From Luteimonas fraxinea (GTDB lineage Bacteria; Pseudomonadota; Gammaproteobacteria; Xanthomonadales; Xanthomonadaceae), in contig NZ_CP089507.1 of the NCBI RefSeq assembly GCF_021233355.1, forward strand, positions 2,357,001 through 2,421,000: a stretch of 64,000 bases of DNA, in the 5' to 3' direction. This document shows positions 1 to 12,279 of the stretch, one piece after another (positions within the stretch are counted from its first letter, which is position 1; each line of letters starts with the position of its first letter). The notes beneath the pieces were generated by a model. It searched no databases and had not been told where the DNA came from. It saw only the letters and a program-made list of their open reading frames with translations. Both the position numbers and the translations under genes were made by a program.

Positions 1-228
1 CGGCGTGACGCCGACGATCTCGGGGACGACGATCGGCGGAATCACCGGCATGTCGGGCACTGCGGGATCGGAGGCGGTGGATGCGTCCTGCGCATCCCCG
101 GTCACGCCCGCCGCTGCATCCGCCATCGGCGCATCGTCCTGCGCCGGAACGGGCGTCGGAGCTCGCGCGCAGCCTGCGAGCGCCACGCCCACTACACAAA
201 ACATCATTCCGGTCCGAAATGTCTGCAT
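1..228 (-). CDS. Putative lipoprotein, N-terminal part only
   Basis: Reading leftwards from an ATG at 228, 76 codons run open to the window edge, so only the N-terminus is present. The first 20 residues form a lipoprotein signal: a short positive start, a hydrophobic core and the lipobox L-A-G-C with Cys20 as the acylation site. What follows is a low-complexity Ala/Pro/Asp-rich linker, typical of the tether that holds an envelope lipoprotein off the membrane. No catalytic domain is visible. It lies downstream of ilvD on the same strand with a 70 bp gap and no obvious terminator. Function unknown; lipoprotein status is fairly secure, identity is not. Confidence 0.6.
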   Translation of the reverse strand, partial: MQTFRTGMMFCVVGVALAGCARAPTPVPAQDDAPMADAAAGVTGDAQDASTASDPAVPDMPVIPPIVVPEIVGVTP

Positions 229-298
229 CCGTGTCGATCCTGCATCCGCGCCTGCGGGTTGCCGGATGGTAGGCAGGGGCCCGTTAGGGATGCGTTCT

Positions 299-2137
299 TC
301 AGTCGCCAAGCATCGCCAGATTGCGCACCGCGCCCTTGTCGGCGCTGGTCGCGAGCAACGCGTACGCCTTTAGCGCAGCAGTGACCTTGCGTGGGCGCGC
401 CTGCGCAGGTTTCCAGCCGAGTGCGTCCTGCGCATCGCGGCGTGCGGCCAGTTCGACGTCGTCGACCAACAGCTCGATGCGCCGTTGTGGAATGTCGATC
501 CGGATGCGGTCGCCGTCGCGCACCAGTCCGATCGTGCCGCCCGCCGCCGCTTCCGGCGATGCGTGGCCGATCGACAGGCCGGAGGTGCCGCCGGAGAAAC
601 GCCCGTCGGTCAGCAGCGCGCATTGTTTGCCGAGGCCTTTCGACTTCAGGTAACTCGTCGGATACAGCATCTCCTGCATGCCCGGCCCGCCCTTCGGGCC
701 TTCGTAGCGGATCACCACCACGTCGCCCGCCTGCACCTCGTCGGCGAGGATGCCCTTCACCGCGGCGTCCTGGCTTTCGAACACTTTTGCCGTGCCTTCG
801 AACACGTGGATCGACGCATCCACGCCCGCGGTCTTGACCACGCAACCATCGGGCGCGAGGTTGCCGCGCAGCACGGCGAGGCCACCTTCCTGCGAGTACG
901 CGTGCGCGACATCGCGGATGCAGCCACCCGCGCGATCGTCGTCCAGCGTTTCCCAGCGCGTGGCCTGGCTGAAGGCGGTCTGGGTCGGAATGCCGGCAGG
1001 GCCGGCCTTGAAGAACGTGCGCACCGCGTCATCGTCGGTGACGGTGATGTCCCAGCGTGCGATGGCATCGCGCAGTGTGCGGCTGTGCACCGTCGGCTGG
1101 TCAACGTGCAGCAGTCCGCCACGCGCGAGCTCCCCCAGGATCGAGACGATGCCGCCGGCACGGTGCACGTCTTCCATGTGATAGGTCTGGATGTTCGGCG
1201 CGACCTTGCACAGCTGCGGCACGCGGCGCGACAGCCGGTCGATGTCGTGCAGATCGAAGTCGACTTCGGCCTCCTGCGCGGCGGCGAGCAGATGCAGGAT
1301 GGTGTTGGTCGAACCGCCCATTGCGATGTCGAGCGTCATCGCGTTCTCGAATGCCTCGAAGGTCGCGATGCCGCGTGGCAGTGCCGTCGGATCCTCCGCG
1401 CCGTACCAGCGATGGCAGAGTTCGACGACGGTGCGCGCGGCCTGCAGGAACAGCTGCTCGCGATCGGCATGCGTCGCCAGCATCGAACCGTTGCCCGGCA
1501 GGGCCAAGCCCAGCGCTTCGGTCAGGCAGTTCATCGAGTTGGCGGTGAACATGCCGCTGCAGGAACCGCAGGTCGGACACGCGCTGCGCTCGTAGGCCGC
1601 GACCTTTTCGTCGGAGGCGTCCGGATCGGCGGCGACGACCATCGCATCGACGAGATCGAGGCCGTGTTCCGACAGTGCCGTCTTGCCGGCCTCCATCGGT
1701 CCGCCGGACACGAACACCACAGGAATGTTCAAGCGCAGCGCGGCCATCAGCATGCCGGGCGTGATCTTGTCGCAGTTGGAGATGCACACCAGCGCGTCGG
1801 CGCAATGCGCGTTGGCCATGTACTCGACGGAGTCGGCGATGATCTCGCGGCTCGGCAGCGAGTACAGCATGCCGTCGTGGCCCATCGCGATGCCGTCGTC
1901 GACGGCGATGGTGTTGAACTCCTTCGCCACGCCGCCGACGCGCTCGATCTCGCGCGCGACCAGCTGGCCGATGTCCTTGAGATGCACGTGGCCCGGCACG
2001 AACTGGGTGAACGAATTCGCGACCGCGACGATCGGCTTGTGGAAGTCGGCGTCCTGCATGCCGGTCGCGCGCCACAGGGCGCGGGCGCCGGCCATGTTGC
2101 GGCCGTGGGTGGAGGTTCTGGAACGGTACTCGGGCAT
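299..2137 (-). CDS. ilvD: Dihydroxy-acid dehydratase
   Basis: IlvD dehydrates 2,3-dihydroxy-isovalerate and 2,3-dihydroxy-3-methylvalerate to the 2-keto acids, the third common step of valine and isoleucine synthesis, in the cytoplasm. The 612-residue product matches the usual length (about 610-620). The cysteine ligands of the iron-sulfur cluster are seen in the motifs [11 protein letters not shown] and [12 protein letters not shown], and the C-terminal [12 protein letters not shown] is also a family hallmark. The start is set at [12 protein letters not shown], the typical IlvD N-terminus; the reading frame stays open further upstream but that extension is Arg/Pro-rich and not IlvD-like. It is the last gene of the ilv-leu cluster, 103 bp after leuB, so it may be read through from ilvC or have its own weak promoter. 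Confidence 0.97.
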   Translation of the reverse strand: MPEYRSRTSTHGRNMAGARALWRATGMQDADFHKPIVAVANSFTQFVPGHVHLKDIGQLVAREIERVGGVAKEFNTIAVDDGIAMGHDGMLYSLPSREIIADSVEYMANAHCADALVCISNCDKITPGMLMAALRLNIPVVFVSGGPMEAGKTALSEHGLDLVDAMVVAADPDASDEKVAAYERSACPTCGSCSGMFTANSMNCLTEALGLALPGNGSMLATHADREQLFLQAARTVVELCHRWYGAEDPTALPRGIATFEAFENAMTLDIAMGGSTNTILHLLAAAQEAEVDFDLHDIDRLSRRVPQLCKVAPNIQTYHMEDVHRAGGIVSILGELARGGLLHVDQPTVHSRTLRDAIARWDITVTDDDAVRTFFKAGPAGIPTQTAFSQATRWETLDDDRAGGCIRDVAHAYSQEGGLAVLRGNLAPDGCVVKTAGVDASIHVFEGTAKVFESQDAAVKGILADEVQAGDVVVIRYEGPKGGPGMQEMLYPTSYLKSKGLGKQCALLTDGRFSGGTSGLSIGHASPEAAAGGTIGLVRDGDRIRIDIPQRRIELLVDDVELAARRDAQDALGWKPAQARPRKVTAALKAYALLATSADKGAVRNLAMLGD

Positions 2138-2240
2138 CGATGACTCGCAGGTGCGGCGGGCGCGGGGCTGGCGGTGTGTGTGTGTGGGTTGTTGGCGATC
2201 AACGCGGCGGGGTGGTGCCAAGCCGCGTCGATCCGGCGCG

Positions 2241-3320
2241 CTATCCGGCGATCTGCGCGGGCGCCGCGATGCGTGCGAGCACCGCGGCGGCGGCCTCGCG
2301 CGTCGACACCGCGGTGCCATCGGATGCCAGGTCGGCGGTGAACACGCCGGCGTCCAGCGCGTCGTCGACCGCCTGCTCGATGCACGCCGCTTCCTGCGAC
2401 AGGCCCAGCGAATAGCGCAGCAGCAACGCGGCGCTCAGGATCGTGCCGTAGGGATTGGCGATGCCCTTGCCCGCGATGTCCGGCGCCGAACCGTGGATCG
2501 GCTCGTACATGCCGACGCAGCCTTCGCCCAGCGATGCGGACGGCAGCAGGCCCAGCGAGCCGGCCAGCATCGAGGCCTCGTCGGTGAGGATGTCGCCGAA
2601 CATGTTCTCGGTCACGATCACGTCGTAGGCGCGCGGCTTCGACAGCAGATGCATCGCCATCGAATCGACCAGCTGGTGTTCGATCACGATGTCGGGAAAT
2701 TCATCGCGCGCGATGCGGCTGGCGACATCGCGCCACAGCCGCGAGGTCTCGAGCACGTTGGCCTTGTCGACGGACGTCACGTGACCGCGGCGGCCGCGCG
2801 CCAGCAGGCAGGCGCGGCGCACGACGCGTTCGATCTCGGGCACCGTATACGTGCACAGATCGCTGGCGGATTCGGCAGTGCGCGTGCGCTCTCCGAAATA
2901 GATGCCGCCGGTCAGCTCGCGCACGACCAGCAGATCCACGCCGGCCAGCAGATGCGGCTTGATCGGCGAGGCGCCCATCGCGGCCGGATGGGGCTTGGTG
3001 GGGCGCAGATTCGCGTACACGCCCAGCGCCTTGCGGATCGCCAGCAGGCCCTGTTCCGGACGCACGCTCGCGTTGGGATCGGACCATTTCGGGCCGCCGA
3101 CCGCGCCCAGCAGCACCGCATCGGCGTCGCGCGCGGCGGCCAGCGTGTCGTCGGGCAGCGGCTTGCCGGTGGCATCGATCGCGGCGCCACCGATCAGATG
3201 TTCGTGCAGCGAGAAGCGATGGCCGAAACGCTGCGCGACCGCCTGCAGTACGTCCACTGCGGCCGTGGTCACTTCGGGGCCGATGCCGTCTCCGGGCAGA
3301 ACGACGATGTCAGCGTGCAT
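2241..3320 (-). CDS. leuB: 3-isopropylmalate dehydrogenase
   Basis: LeuB oxidises and decarboxylates 3-isopropylmalate to 2-ketoisocaproate using NAD, the third step of leucine synthesis. The 359-residue product has the family length. It shows the N-terminal [11 protein letters not shown] motif, and the substrate and metal site in the segment [20 protein letters not shown] and the following [17 protein letters not shown]. The start at 3320 was chosen because [12 protein letters not shown] is the standard N-terminus. It overlaps the end of leuD by 11 bp, so translation is likely coupled. It is the only leuB seen in the window. Confidence 0.97.
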   Translation of the reverse strand: MHADIVVLPGDGIGPEVTTAAVDVLQAVAQRFGHRFSLHEHLIGGAAIDATGKPLPDDTLAAARDADAVLLGAVGGPKWSDPNASVRPEQGLLAIRKALGVYANLRPTKPHPAAMGASPIKPHLLAGVDLLVVRELTGGIYFGERTRTAESASDLCTYTVPEIERVVRRACLLARGRRGHVTSVDKANVLETSRLWRDVASRIARDEFPDIVIEHQLVDSMAMHLLSKPRAYDVIVTENMFGDILTDEASMLAGSLGLLPSASLGEGCVGMYEPIHGSAPDIAGKGIANPYGTILSAALLLRYSLGLSQEAACIEQAVDDALDAGVFTADLASDGTAVSTREAAAAVLARIAAPAQIAG

Positions 3321-3903
3321 GGTGCGTGTCCTCGTAGTTGCGGATGTCGGCGCCGCGCGCCAGCAGAAAGCCCATTTCGTCGACGCCTTCGAGCAGGCAG
3401 GTGCGTGCGAATGCCTCGAGCGGGAAGGCATGGACGGTGCCGTCCGGCGTGCGCAGTTCGCGAGCGACGATGTCGAACGTCAGCACGTCGTCGGGACGCG
3501 TCATCAGATCCTGCACCACGGCCTCGGGCAGCACGACCGGCAGCACGCCGTTCTTCAGCGCGTTGTTGCGGAAGATGTCGGCGATCTCGCTGCTGACCAC
3601 GACCTGCAGGCCGAGATCGCGCAGCGCCCACGGCGCGTGTTCGCGCGAGGACCCGCAGCCGAAGTTGCGCCCGGCCAGCAGCACCGCGCGCCCATTGTTG
3701 TGAGCCTGGTTGAAAGCGAAATCCGGATTCGCACTGCCGTCGTCGCGCCAGCGCCAGTCGTTGAACGCGAAGCGGCCGAGACCCTTGCGCTCGGTCGTCG
3801 ACAGGAAACGCGCGGGAATGATCTGGTCGGTGTCGATATTGCTCTGGGCCAGCACCACGCTGGCCGAACGCACCGGGAACTCGGGAACGTGAGCGGCGGA
3901 CAT
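3310..3903 (-). CDS. leuD: 3-isopropylmalate dehydratase small subunit
   Basis: LeuD is the swivelling small subunit of isopropylmalate isomerase and works with LeuC to convert 2-isopropylmalate to 3-isopropylmalate. The 197-residue product has the expected length and motifs: [13 protein letters not shown] near the N-terminus and [17 protein letters not shown] in the middle, the loop that closes over the substrate. Its ATG at 3903 shares bases with the leuC stop codon (ATGA overlap), which strongly supports this start and implies translational coupling. It lies between leuC and leuB in the same operon. Confidence 0.97.
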   Translation of the reverse strand: MSAAHVPEFPVRSASVVLAQSNIDTDQIIPARFLSTTERKGLGRFAFNDWRWRDDGSANPDFAFNQAHNNGRAVLLAGRNFGCGSSREHAPWALRDLGLQVVVSSEIADIFRNNALKNGVLPVVLPEAVVQDLMTRPDDVLTFDIVARELRTPDGTVHAFPLEAFARTCLLEGVDEMGFLLARGADIRNYEDTHHAR

Positions 3904-5330
3904 CAGGCCACCTCCCGACGGTCGTCGAACAGTTCGCGTGGATCCGCCACGACGCCGCGCACCGCAGCCCAGGCCGCCGTCGTCGGCGAGGCCAGCAGCG
4001 TGCGTGCACCCGGGCCCTGACGGCCTTCGAAATTGCGGTTGCTGGTGCTCACGGCCAACTGGCCCGGCGCCACCAGATCGCCGTTCATCGCGATGCACAT
4101 CGAACATCCCGGCTCGCGCCATTCGGCGCCGGCGCCGCGGACGATCACGTCGATGCCTTCGGCTTCAGCCTCGCGCTTGACGATCTCCGAACCCGGTACG
4201 ACCAGCATGCGTACGCCCGCCGACACGTGGCGGCCACGCAGCACCTCGGCGACCTCGCGCATGTCGCGCAGGCGGCCGTTGGTACACGAGCCGACGAACA
4301 CCACGTCGACCGGCATGCCGGCCAGCGACTGTCCGGCGATGACGCGCATGTAGTCCTGTCCTTTCTTCTCAGCCGCATCGGTCGCAGTCGGCACCGGCAC
4401 GTCGACGCCGATCGCGGTGCCCGGGTGCGTGCCCCAGGTCAGCGTCGGACGGATGTCGGCGGCATCGATGCGCACTTCGGTGTCGAAACGCGCGCCAGCG
4501 TCGGTGCGCAGCTCGCGCCAGCGGGCTACTGCGGCATCGAACTCGGCGCCCTTGGGACCACGCGGCGTGCGCGCGACCCACTCAAATGTGATGTCGTCCG
4601 GCGCGACCATGCCGGCGCGCGCGCCGGCCTCGATCGACATGTTGCACAGGGTCATGCGCTGCTCCATGTCCATCGCCTCGATGGTGGAGCCGCGGTATTC
4701 GATGACGTGGCCGGTGCCGCCGTTGACGCCGATGACGCCGATCGCATGCAGGGTCACATCTTTGGCGCCGACGCCGGGCGCCAGCGGACCGTCCACGGTG
4801 ATCGACATCGTCTTCGGCCGTCGCTGCAGCAGGCACTGCGTCGCCAGCACGTTGCCGACCTCGCTGGTGCCGATGCCGAACGCGAGGGCGCCGAACGCGC
4901 CGTGCGTGGAGGTGTGGCTGTCGCCGCAGACGATGGTCATGCCGGGCAGGGTGAAGCCCTGTTCGGGCGCGATGACGTGGACGATGCCGCGCTGGTCGGA
5001 TGACATGTCGAACAGTTCGATGCCGAACTGCGCGCAGTTGCGCGCCAGGGTGTCGACCTGTTTTTCCGACGCTTCGCTGGCATAGGGCAGGCGGCCGTCG
5101 TGGCCGGCCGGCAGCGTCGGCGTGGAGTGGTCCATCGTCGCCTTGGTGCGGTCCGGGCGGCGCGGGACGAGGCCACGCGCGCGCAGTTCGGTGAAGGCCT
5201 GCGGCGAGGTGACCTCGTGGATGAGGTGCAGGTCGATGTACAGCACGGCGGGCGCGGCGTCGGATTCGGGGGTCACGATGTGCGCGTCCCACAGTTTGTC
5301 GAACAGGGTGCGTGGCGGTCTGGCAGTCAT
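3903..5330 (-). CDS. leuC: 3-isopropylmalate dehydratase large subunit
   Basis: LeuC is the large, 4Fe-4S-carrying subunit of isopropylmalate isomerase in leucine synthesis. The 475-residue product starts with [17 protein letters not shown], the standard N-terminus. Cluster cysteines are visible in VGSCTNGR and in the CSMC motif near the C-terminus. The segment [24 protein letters not shown] is also characteristic of the aconitase superfamily. The stop codon overlaps the leuD start by the ATGA arrangement. leuC begins 43 bp after the end of leuA, one of the few real gaps in this operon. Confidence 0.97.
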   Translation of the reverse strand: MTARPPRTLFDKLWDAHIVTPESDAAPAVLYIDLHLIHEVTSPQAFTELRARGLVPRRPDRTKATMDHSTPTLPAGHDGRLPYASEASEKQVDTLARNCAQFGIELFDMSSDQRGIVHVIAPEQGFTLPGMTIVCGDSHTSTHGAFGALAFGIGTSEVGNVLATQCLLQRRPKTMSITVDGPLAPGVGAKDVTLHAIGVIGVNGGTGHVIEYRGSTIEAMDMEQRMTLCNMSIEAGARAGMVAPDDITFEWVARTPRGPKGAEFDAAVARWRELRTDAGARFDTEVRIDAADIRPTLTWGTHPGTAIGVDVPVPTATDAAEKKGQDYMRVIAGQSLAGMPVDVVFVGSCTNGRLRDMREVAEVLRGRHVSAGVRMLVVPGSEIVKREAEAEGIDVIVRGAGAEWREPGCSMCIAMNGDLVAPGQLAVSTSNRNFEGRQGPGARTLLASPTTAAWAAVRGVVADPRELFDDRREVA

Positions 5331-5373
5331 TGCTGGCGGTGTGTCCGGAATGCGAAAGGGAATGCGTGGTGCG

Positions 5374-6911
<1,538 letters not shown>

Positions 6912-6915
<4 letters not shown>

Positions 6916-8078
6916 GCGGGCAATTCCTCGGTGATTCGGTGTGGCGTGCGTTCGGTGCGGGGACACGGCGCGCGTCGAAGTCGCGGCTCGCCGCCTCCGG
7001 ACGGCGCGGATGCAGCGAGGTCGTTGCGGCGACGGGGCGTCGCCATGTGCGCGGCAGGTGCGACGGCCGCAATGGCCGGCACCTCGCTCGCGGTTTCGCG
7101 TAACCGACGGCGCGGCTTGCGCGGCGGGCGCGGACGCACGTCCGACAGCAGCTGCGCCAGCACGCCGGCATCGACGTTGCCGCCCGATACCACGGCGACC
7201 TTGCGCTTGCCGGCGACGCGGCGGCCGGCGGCCAGTGCCAGGGCGCCGGCCCCTTCGGCGATCACGTGTTCTTCCAGCGCCAGACGCACCAGCGTCTCGC
7301 GCAGTTCGGCCTCGCGCACGATGACCAAGTCGTCGAGCAGATCGGCCAGCAGCGCGCGCGTCAGCAGGCCCGGCTCCTTGACCCGCACGCCGTCGGCCAG
7401 CGTCGCCACGGGCGAAAACGGCGAGTGATCGCCGCGCAGCACGCGCGCCATCGCATCCACGCCTTCGACCTGCGCGCCGACGATGCGCACGCCCTGCGAC
7501 TTCAGTGCCAACGCGACGCCCGACGCCAGGCCACCGCCGCCGATCGGCACGATGACCACGTCCGGCATCAGCGCCGAGGCGATCTCCAGCCCGACGGTGC
7601 CCTGGCCGGCGATCACGTCGACATCGTCGAACGCCGACAGCAGGCGGAAGCCGTTCTGCATGGCCAGTTCGGCGGCGAAGGCCTTGGCTTCGTCGTAGGT
7701 CTCGCCATGCAGGCGCACGGTCGCGCCCCAGTGGGCGACGCCGGCGACCTTGGTCGCGGGTGCGTTCTTCGGCATCACCGTGATCGCCGGCACGCCCAGC
7801 CGGTAGGCCGCCCACGCCATGCCCTGCGCATGGTTGCCGGCCGAGGCAGTGATCACCGTGCGGTCGTCGCCGCGCTCGCGCGCGGCCATCAATGCGTTCA
7901 GTGCGCCGCGCACCTTGTAGGAGCCGGTGCGCTGCAGGTTCTCGAGCTTCAGCCAGCAGCCGAAGCGTTCGGCGTAATGCATCGGCGTCACGTCGAGATG
8001 GCGACGCAGCCGCGCCTGCGCCGCCAGCACATCACTGGCGGTCGCTCGCGGGGCGCGGCCTACGTCGGGCTCGGACAT
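6912..8078 (-). CDS. ilvA: Threonine dehydratase, short form without regulatory domains
   Basis: This PLP enzyme deaminates threonine to 2-ketobutyrate, the entry to isoleucine synthesis. Visible motifs are the PLP-lysine loop [11 protein letters not shown], the AGNHAQG substrate loop and the phosphate-binding GGGGLASG. The fold-type II domain ends near residue 325. Biosynthetic IlvA of enterics has about 510 residues with two C-terminal ACT-like domains for isoleucine inhibition; here they are absent and replaced by about 60 Arg/Pro/Ala-rich residues that look disordered. The operon context (ilvE before, leuA after with an ATGA overlap) argues for a biosynthetic rather than catabolic role. 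Feedback control, if any, must differ from the enteric enzyme. Confidence 0.93.
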
Positions 8079-8080
8079 GC

Positions 8081-9010
8081 TCAGACTGCCGTCAGCCAGC
8101 CGCGCGCAGCCTCGGCATCGCCGCGCACGACGCGCGCATACAGCGCGGCCAGTTCGCGGGTGACCGGGTTGTCGCCATAGCTGCGGTCTTCGACGCCGTG
8201 CACCGGCGCCACTTCGGCCGCGGTGCCGCAGGCGAAGACTTCGTCGGCGTCGTACAGCTCTTCCACGGTAACGGCGCGCGAGTCCGCACCGCTCAACGTG
8301 ACCAGCGTGTCGCGGGTGATGCCCGGCAGCGCGTCGCGATGCTGGACCGCGGTGACGCGTCCGGCCTTGACGATGAAGACGTTGGCGCCGGTGCATTCGA
8401 CGACGTAGCCGTCGGCATCGGTGAACAGCGCCTCGTCGAAACCGCGCGACTTGCTCTCGCGCTTGGCCAGGATGGAATTGACGTAGGCGCCGCACAGCTT
8501 CAGCGGCGGCAGCGAGTCCGCGGGATTGCGCCGCCACTTGCTGATGCCCAGTCGCGCGCGGGTGCCGTTGAGATGCACCTGGGTCGCGGTGGTCGCGACC
8601 ATCAGATGCTCGGTGTGGCCTTCGACATCCAGGCCGAAGCCGCCTTCGCCGAACCACGCCAGCGGGCGGATGTAGGCATCGCGATGGCTGTTCGCGCGCA
8701 GCGTCGCCAGCACGGCTTCGGTGGCCTGCGCGGGATCGAAGTGCATGCCCAGCAGCGCCGCACCCTCGCGCATGCGCGCTATGTGCTCGGGCAGGCGGAA
8801 CACCGCGGCGCCACCGGCGGTCGCGTAGCTGCGGATGCCTTCGAACACGCCGCTGCCGTAGTGCATCGCATGCGTGGTCAAGCCGGCCTGGAGCGCATCG
8901 ATATCGCACAGCGCGCCGTCGAACCAGGCCTGCGGACGCGCGGGCGCTGCGGTCTCCGCGATCGACGGCGCCTGCGCCGGTGCGGCCTCTGCGGTGACGT
9001 TCAACGACAC
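8081..9010 (-). CDS. ilvE: Branched-chain amino acid aminotransferase
   Basis: IlvE is the class IV PLP aminotransferase that makes valine, leucine and isoleucine from their keto acids using glutamate. The 309-residue product contains the PLP lysine in PLKLCGAYVNSILAK and the phosphate-binding LPGITRDTL. The N-terminal core HYGSGVFEGIRSY is typical. The chosen start is a GTG at 9010 which overlaps the end of the ACT-subunit gene by 10 bp. About 27 Ala/Pro-rich residues precede the conserved WFDG, so a later start cannot be ruled out. It sits between ilvM and ilvA with a 2 bp gap to ilvA. Confidence 0.94.
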   Translation of the reverse strand: MSLNVTAEAAPAQAPSIAETAAPARPQAWFDGALCDIDALQAGLTTHAMHYGSGVFEGIRSYATAGGAAVFRLPEHIARMREGAALLGMHFDPAQATEAVLATLRANSHRDAYIRPLAWFGEGGFGLDVEGHTEHLMVATTATQVHLNGTRARLGISKWRRNPADSLPPLKLCGAYVNSILAKRESKSRGFDEALFTDADGYVVECTGANVFIVKAGRVTAVQHRDALPGITRDTLVTLSGADSRAVTVEELYDADEVFACGTAAEVAPVHGVEDRSYGDNPVTRELAALYARVVRGDAEAARGWLTAV

Positions 9011-9237
9011 GGCGACACCTCCACCGACAGGCAGTCGTAGAGCTTGGCCAGCTGGCCCTGCAGGGCAATCGCGGCGCGGTCGCCTTCGACGGTCATGCGC
9101 AGGTTCCAGTGATCGCTGTCGGCGTGCGCGTCGCCTTCGAACGACACCGGGCGGAAGCCGCGGCGTTCGGTGGTGCCCAGCACGCGCACCAGCGCGCCTT
9201 CGGCGCGGCGCAGGGTCATCTCAAACTGGTAACGCAT
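9001..9237 (-). CDS. ilvM: Acetolactate synthase regulatory subunit, IlvM-like ACT protein
   Basis: This small 78-residue protein has the size and position of IlvM, the regulatory subunit of acetohydroxyacid synthase. The pattern MRYQFEMTLRRAEGALVRVLG followed by RRGFRP fits the ACT beta-alpha-beta fold, where the first strand and helix bind a branched-chain amino acid or the large subunit. It overlaps ilvG by 17 bp and ilvE by 10 bp, so all three are likely translated together. It is much shorter than IlvN/IlvH (about 90-165 residues), which suggests an isozyme II-like holoenzyme; whether valine inhibits it cannot be told from sequence. Confidence 0.88.
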   Translation of the reverse strand: MRYQFEMTLRRAEGALVRVLGTTERRGFRPVSFEGDAHADSDHWNLRMTVEGDRAAIALQGQLAKLYDCLSVEVSPCR

Positions 9238-10993
9238 GGCTCGATTCCTTGGCGGACGTGGCGGCAGCGGGTTCGGTGGCAGGCACGACGGAGTCGCCGA
9301 TGTCGAGCGAGGTGGCCTCGTCGGCATCGAGCATCTGCGCGTTGTTGTGGTTGGGCGGGACCAGCGGCCAGACGTTGGCGGCGGTGTCGATGGCGACGTG
9401 CAGCAATGCAGGACCGTCGGCGGCCAGCAGCGCGGCCAATGCGGATTCGACATCGGCGGCCTTGTCGACCGACAGCGCCTGGATGCCGAACGCGCGCGCG
9501 ACCTGCGCGAAGTCCGGGTTGTCGGACAGGTCGATCTCGGAATAACGGCGCTCGAAGAACAGTTCCTGCCACTGGCGCACCATGCCCAGCGCCTGGTTGT
9601 CGAGCAGGATGATCTTCACCGGCACGCGGTAGCGCTTCAGCGTCGCCAGCTCCTGCACGTTCATCAGGAACGAGCCGTCGCCGCTGACGCAGACCACACG
9701 GCGAGACGGGTCTTCCATCTGCGCGCCGATTGCGGCCGGCAGGCCGAAGCCCATCGCACCCAGCGCGCCGCTGGTCAGATGCTTGCGCGGATGGTCGAAG
9801 CGCCAGTGCTGCGCGACCCACATCTGGTGCTGGCCGACATCACATGTGACGGTCGCATCGGGCGCCAGTTCGCTCATGCGCTTCAGCAGCGCCGGCGCGA
9901 AGACCTTGTCGCCGGGCGCGTCGTAGCGCGCGGCGAACCGCTCGCGGCGCTGCGCACACAGGTCACGCCACGCAGTGCGCGCGGTGGCGTGCCGACCCTG
10001 CATCTGCGCCGCGCAAGGCGCACCCAGACGCGACAGACTCGTGGCGACATCACCACACACCGACACATCGGCAGCGCGCAGCTTGCCGATCTCGCAGCTG
10101 TCGCCATCCAGATGGACGATGCGCGCCAGCGGTGCGAACTCGGCCAGCTTGCCGGTGGCGCGATCGTCGAAGCGCGCACCGACGACGATCAGCAGATCCG
10201 ACTCCTGCACCGCCAGATTTGCCGCGCGGCTGCCGTGCATGCCGATCATGCCGAGGTTGGCCGGATGTGTCGGCGGCAGCGCGCCCAGCGCACGCAGCGT
10301 CAGCACGGTCGGGATCTGGGTCAGATCGGCGAACTCCCGGAACGCGTCCAGCGCGTCGCCCAGGATGATGCCGCCGCCGCCGTAGACCACCGGGCGCTCG
10401 GCCTGCGAGATCAGCGCCGCCGCCTCGTGCAGCGCGTGGTCGGCGCAGGCCGGCATGACGTCGGCCGTCGAGGGAATGTGTGCGCCCAGATGCGCGGCAT
10501 CGCCGATCTGTACGTCCTTCGGCAGATCGATCAGCACCGGGCCGGGACGGCCGGAACGCGCGATGCGGAATGCTTCTGCGACGACATTGGGCAGTTCGTC
10601 CACGCTGCGCAGCAGGAAGCTGTGCTTGACGATCGGCAGGGTCATGCCGAACACGTCCAGTTCCTGGAATGCGTCGGTGCCCATCAGCGGCGTCGCCACC
10701 TGGCCGGTGATGACGACCATCGGCACCGAGTCCAGCATCGCGTCGGCGATGCCGGTCACCAGGTTCGAGGCGCCCGGGCCGGAGGTCGCGACGCAGACAC
10801 CGACGCGCCCGCTGGCCCGCGCGAACCCGTTCGCGGCGAACGCCGCGCCCTGTTCGTGGCGGACCAGCACGTGCTTCAACGATGCGCCGTGCAGCGCGTC
10901 GTAGAACGGCATGATCGCGCCGCCCGGATAGCCGAAGATCGTGTCGACCCCTTCGGCTTCCAGCGCCTGCACCAGCCAGCGGGCGCCGTTCAT
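9221..10993 (-). CDS. ilvG: Acetolactate synthase large (catalytic) subunit
   Basis: This TPP-dependent enzyme joins pyruvate to pyruvate or 2-ketobutyrate, the first common step for valine, leucine and isoleucine. The 590-residue product has the three-domain layout: catalytic Glu47 in RHEQGAAFAANGFARASG, a central FAD-binding region, and the TPP/Mg motif beginning GDGSFLMNVQEL with the later LGMVRQWQELFF. About 35 extra Ala/Ser-rich residues close the C-terminus. The ATG at 10993 overlaps the ilvC stop (ATGA). With the ilvM-like partner it resembles the ilvGM pair of isozyme II. Confidence 0.96.
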   Translation of the reverse strand: MNGARWLVQALEAEGVDTIFGYPGGAIMPFYDALHGASLKHVLVRHEQGAAFAANGFARASGRVGVCVATSGPGASNLVTGIADAMLDSVPMVVITGQVATPLMGTDAFQELDVFGMTLPIVKHSFLLRSVDELPNVVAEAFRIARSGRPGPVLIDLPKDVQIGDAAHLGAHIPSTADVMPACADHALHEAAALISQAERPVVYGGGGIILGDALDAFREFADLTQIPTVLTLRALGALPPTHPANLGMIGMHGSRAANLAVQESDLLIVVGARFDDRATGKLAEFAPLARIVHLDGDSCEIGKLRAADVSVCGDVATSLSRLGAPCAAQMQGRHATARTAWRDLCAQRRERFAARYDAPGDKVFAPALLKRMSELAPDATVTCDVGQHQMWVAQHWRFDHPRKHLTSGALGAMGFGLPAAIGAQMEDPSRRVVCVSGDGSFLMNVQELATLKRYRVPVKIILLDNQALGMVRQWQELFFERRYSEIDLSDNPDFAQVARAFGIQALSVDKAADVESALAALLAADGPALLHVAIDTAANVWPLVPPNHNNAQMLDADEATSLDIGDSVVPATEPAAATSAKESSHALPV

Positions 10994-11988
10994 CAGGCGG
11001 CCTCGCTCTGCGGTTGTGCCGGCGCGCCGGTCTGCTCGCCCAGCCAGGTCATCTTGGCGCGCAGTTCGCGGCCGACCTGCTCGATCGGGTGGTCCTTGTC
11101 GGCCTGCTGGAACTTCTTGTAGTTCGGCAGGCCGGCGTCGTATTCGGCCTGCCAGTTGCGGGTGAAGGTGCCGTTCTGGATGTCGGTCAGCACGTCCTTC
11201 ATGCGCGCTTTGACACTGGCATCGATGACGCGCGGGCCGCTGACGAAGTCGCCGTACTGCGCGGTCTCGGAGATGAATTCAAGCATGCGGGTGATGCCGC
11301 CTTCGTAGAACAGGTCGACGATCAGCTTCAGTTCGTGCAGCACTTCGTAGTACGCGATCTCGGGCTGGTAACCCGCTTCGACCAGCGTCTCGAAGCCGGC
11401 CTGCACCAGCGACGACGCGCCCCCGCACAGCACGGCCTGCTCGCCGAACAGATCGGTTTCGGTTTCTTCCTTGAAGGTCGTCTTGATGATGTTCGCGCGC
11501 GCACCACCCAGGCCCGCGGCGTAGGTCAGTGCCAGCTGCTCGCCCTTGCCGGTGGGATCCTGGTGCACGGCGTAGATGCAGGGCACGCCGCGGCCGATCT
11601 CGTACTCGCGGCGCACGAGCGCGCCCGGGCCCTTGGGCGCGACCAGCACCACGTCCAGATCCTCGCGCGGCGCGATCATGTCGAAATGCACGTTGAGGCC
11701 GTGCGCGAACAGCAGGCAGGCACCCTGCTTCATGTGCGGCGCCAGCACGTCGGCATACAGCTGCTTCTGCACCATGTCGGGCGTCAGCACGGCGACCAGG
11801 TCGGCATCGGCGACTGCGTCGGCAGGCGTCTTGACGGTGAAGCCGTCGGCCTTCGCCTTCTGCTCGGTCGGGCCGCCGGGACGCAGGCCGACGACGACGT
11901 CGAAGCCGGAATCGCGCAGGTTCAGCGCGTGCGCGCGGCCCTGGCTGCCGTAGCCGACGATGGCGATGGAGGGATTGGCATTGCTCAT
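10993..11988 (-). CDS. ilvC: Ketol-acid reductoisomerase
   Basis: IlvC isomerises and reduces 2-acetolactate and 2-aceto-2-hydroxybutyrate with NADPH. The 331-residue product is the short class I form. The NADPH-binding loop [17 protein letters not shown] is at the N-terminus, and the Mg-binding knotted domain includes [16 protein letters not shown] and the [12 protein letters not shown] helix. It is the first structural gene of the operon; no good Shine-Dalgarno sequence precedes its ATG. A leader of about 500 nt with an attenuator lies upstream, so its expression is probably set by charged branched-chain tRNA levels. Confidence 0.97.
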   Translation of the reverse strand: MSNANPSIAIVGYGSQGRAHALNLRDSGFDVVVGLRPGGPTEQKAKADGFTVKTPADAVADADLVAVLTPDMVQKQLYADVLAPHMKQGACLLFAHGLNVHFDMIAPREDLDVVLVAPKGPGALVRREYEIGRGVPCIYAVHQDPTGKGEQLALTYAAGLGGARANIIKTTFKEETETDLFGEQAVLCGGASSLVQAGFETLVEAGYQPEIAYYEVLHELKLIVDLFYEGGITRMLEFISETAQYGDFVSGPRVIDASVKARMKDVLTDIQNGTFTRNWQAEYDAGLPNYKKFQQADKDHPIEQVGRELRAKMTWLGEQTGAPAQPQSEAA

Positions 11989-12279
11989 GGGTGGTGGTGT
12001 CCGATTTGCGGGTGGAAAGGGGAGGGCGGGCGGCTCACGCGGTGACGCGCGAGGCCCGGATGTGGAAACGGCCGGCGGTCGAGGGCGTTGCCCCGTCCCG
12101 ACCGGCCGTCCGATACACCGCGTCGGCGGTGGAGGAGGCGGTATCGCCGCATGCATCCGGACACGCGGCAGACGCACGCGCTGCGCCTTGCGGCGTCGCG
12201 GGCTGTGTCGTGCAGGCGTTGGCGGGATGGCTGTGCATGGCGGGTTGGCTCTGGGACTGGAGGTTTTGCGAGGCCCAAA
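11989..12279 (-). other. Untranslated leader between ilv attenuator and ilvC, with a second hairpin
   Basis: This 291-base stretch has no convincing gene on either strand. The sequence shows one notable structure at 12068-12109: outer arms ACGGCC/GGCCGT and inner arms GGTCG/CGACC, separated by a three-base bulge, with a further GGGC/GCCC pairing in the loop. It is followed in the reading direction by only three U residues, so it is not a clear intrinsic terminator. It may be a pause or mRNA-stability structure in front of ilvC, or a second control point. Apart from this nothing was recognised. Confidence 0.45.

Noticed and set aside
485..2143. A 552-codon open frame antisense to ilvD
   Set aside because: No recognisable family and it covers exactly a well-conserved gene on the other strand.
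12005..12278. Arg/Pro-rich open frames between ilvC and the attenuator
   Set aside because: They have no ribosome-binding site, no family features and lie in the untranslated leader of the ilv operon.
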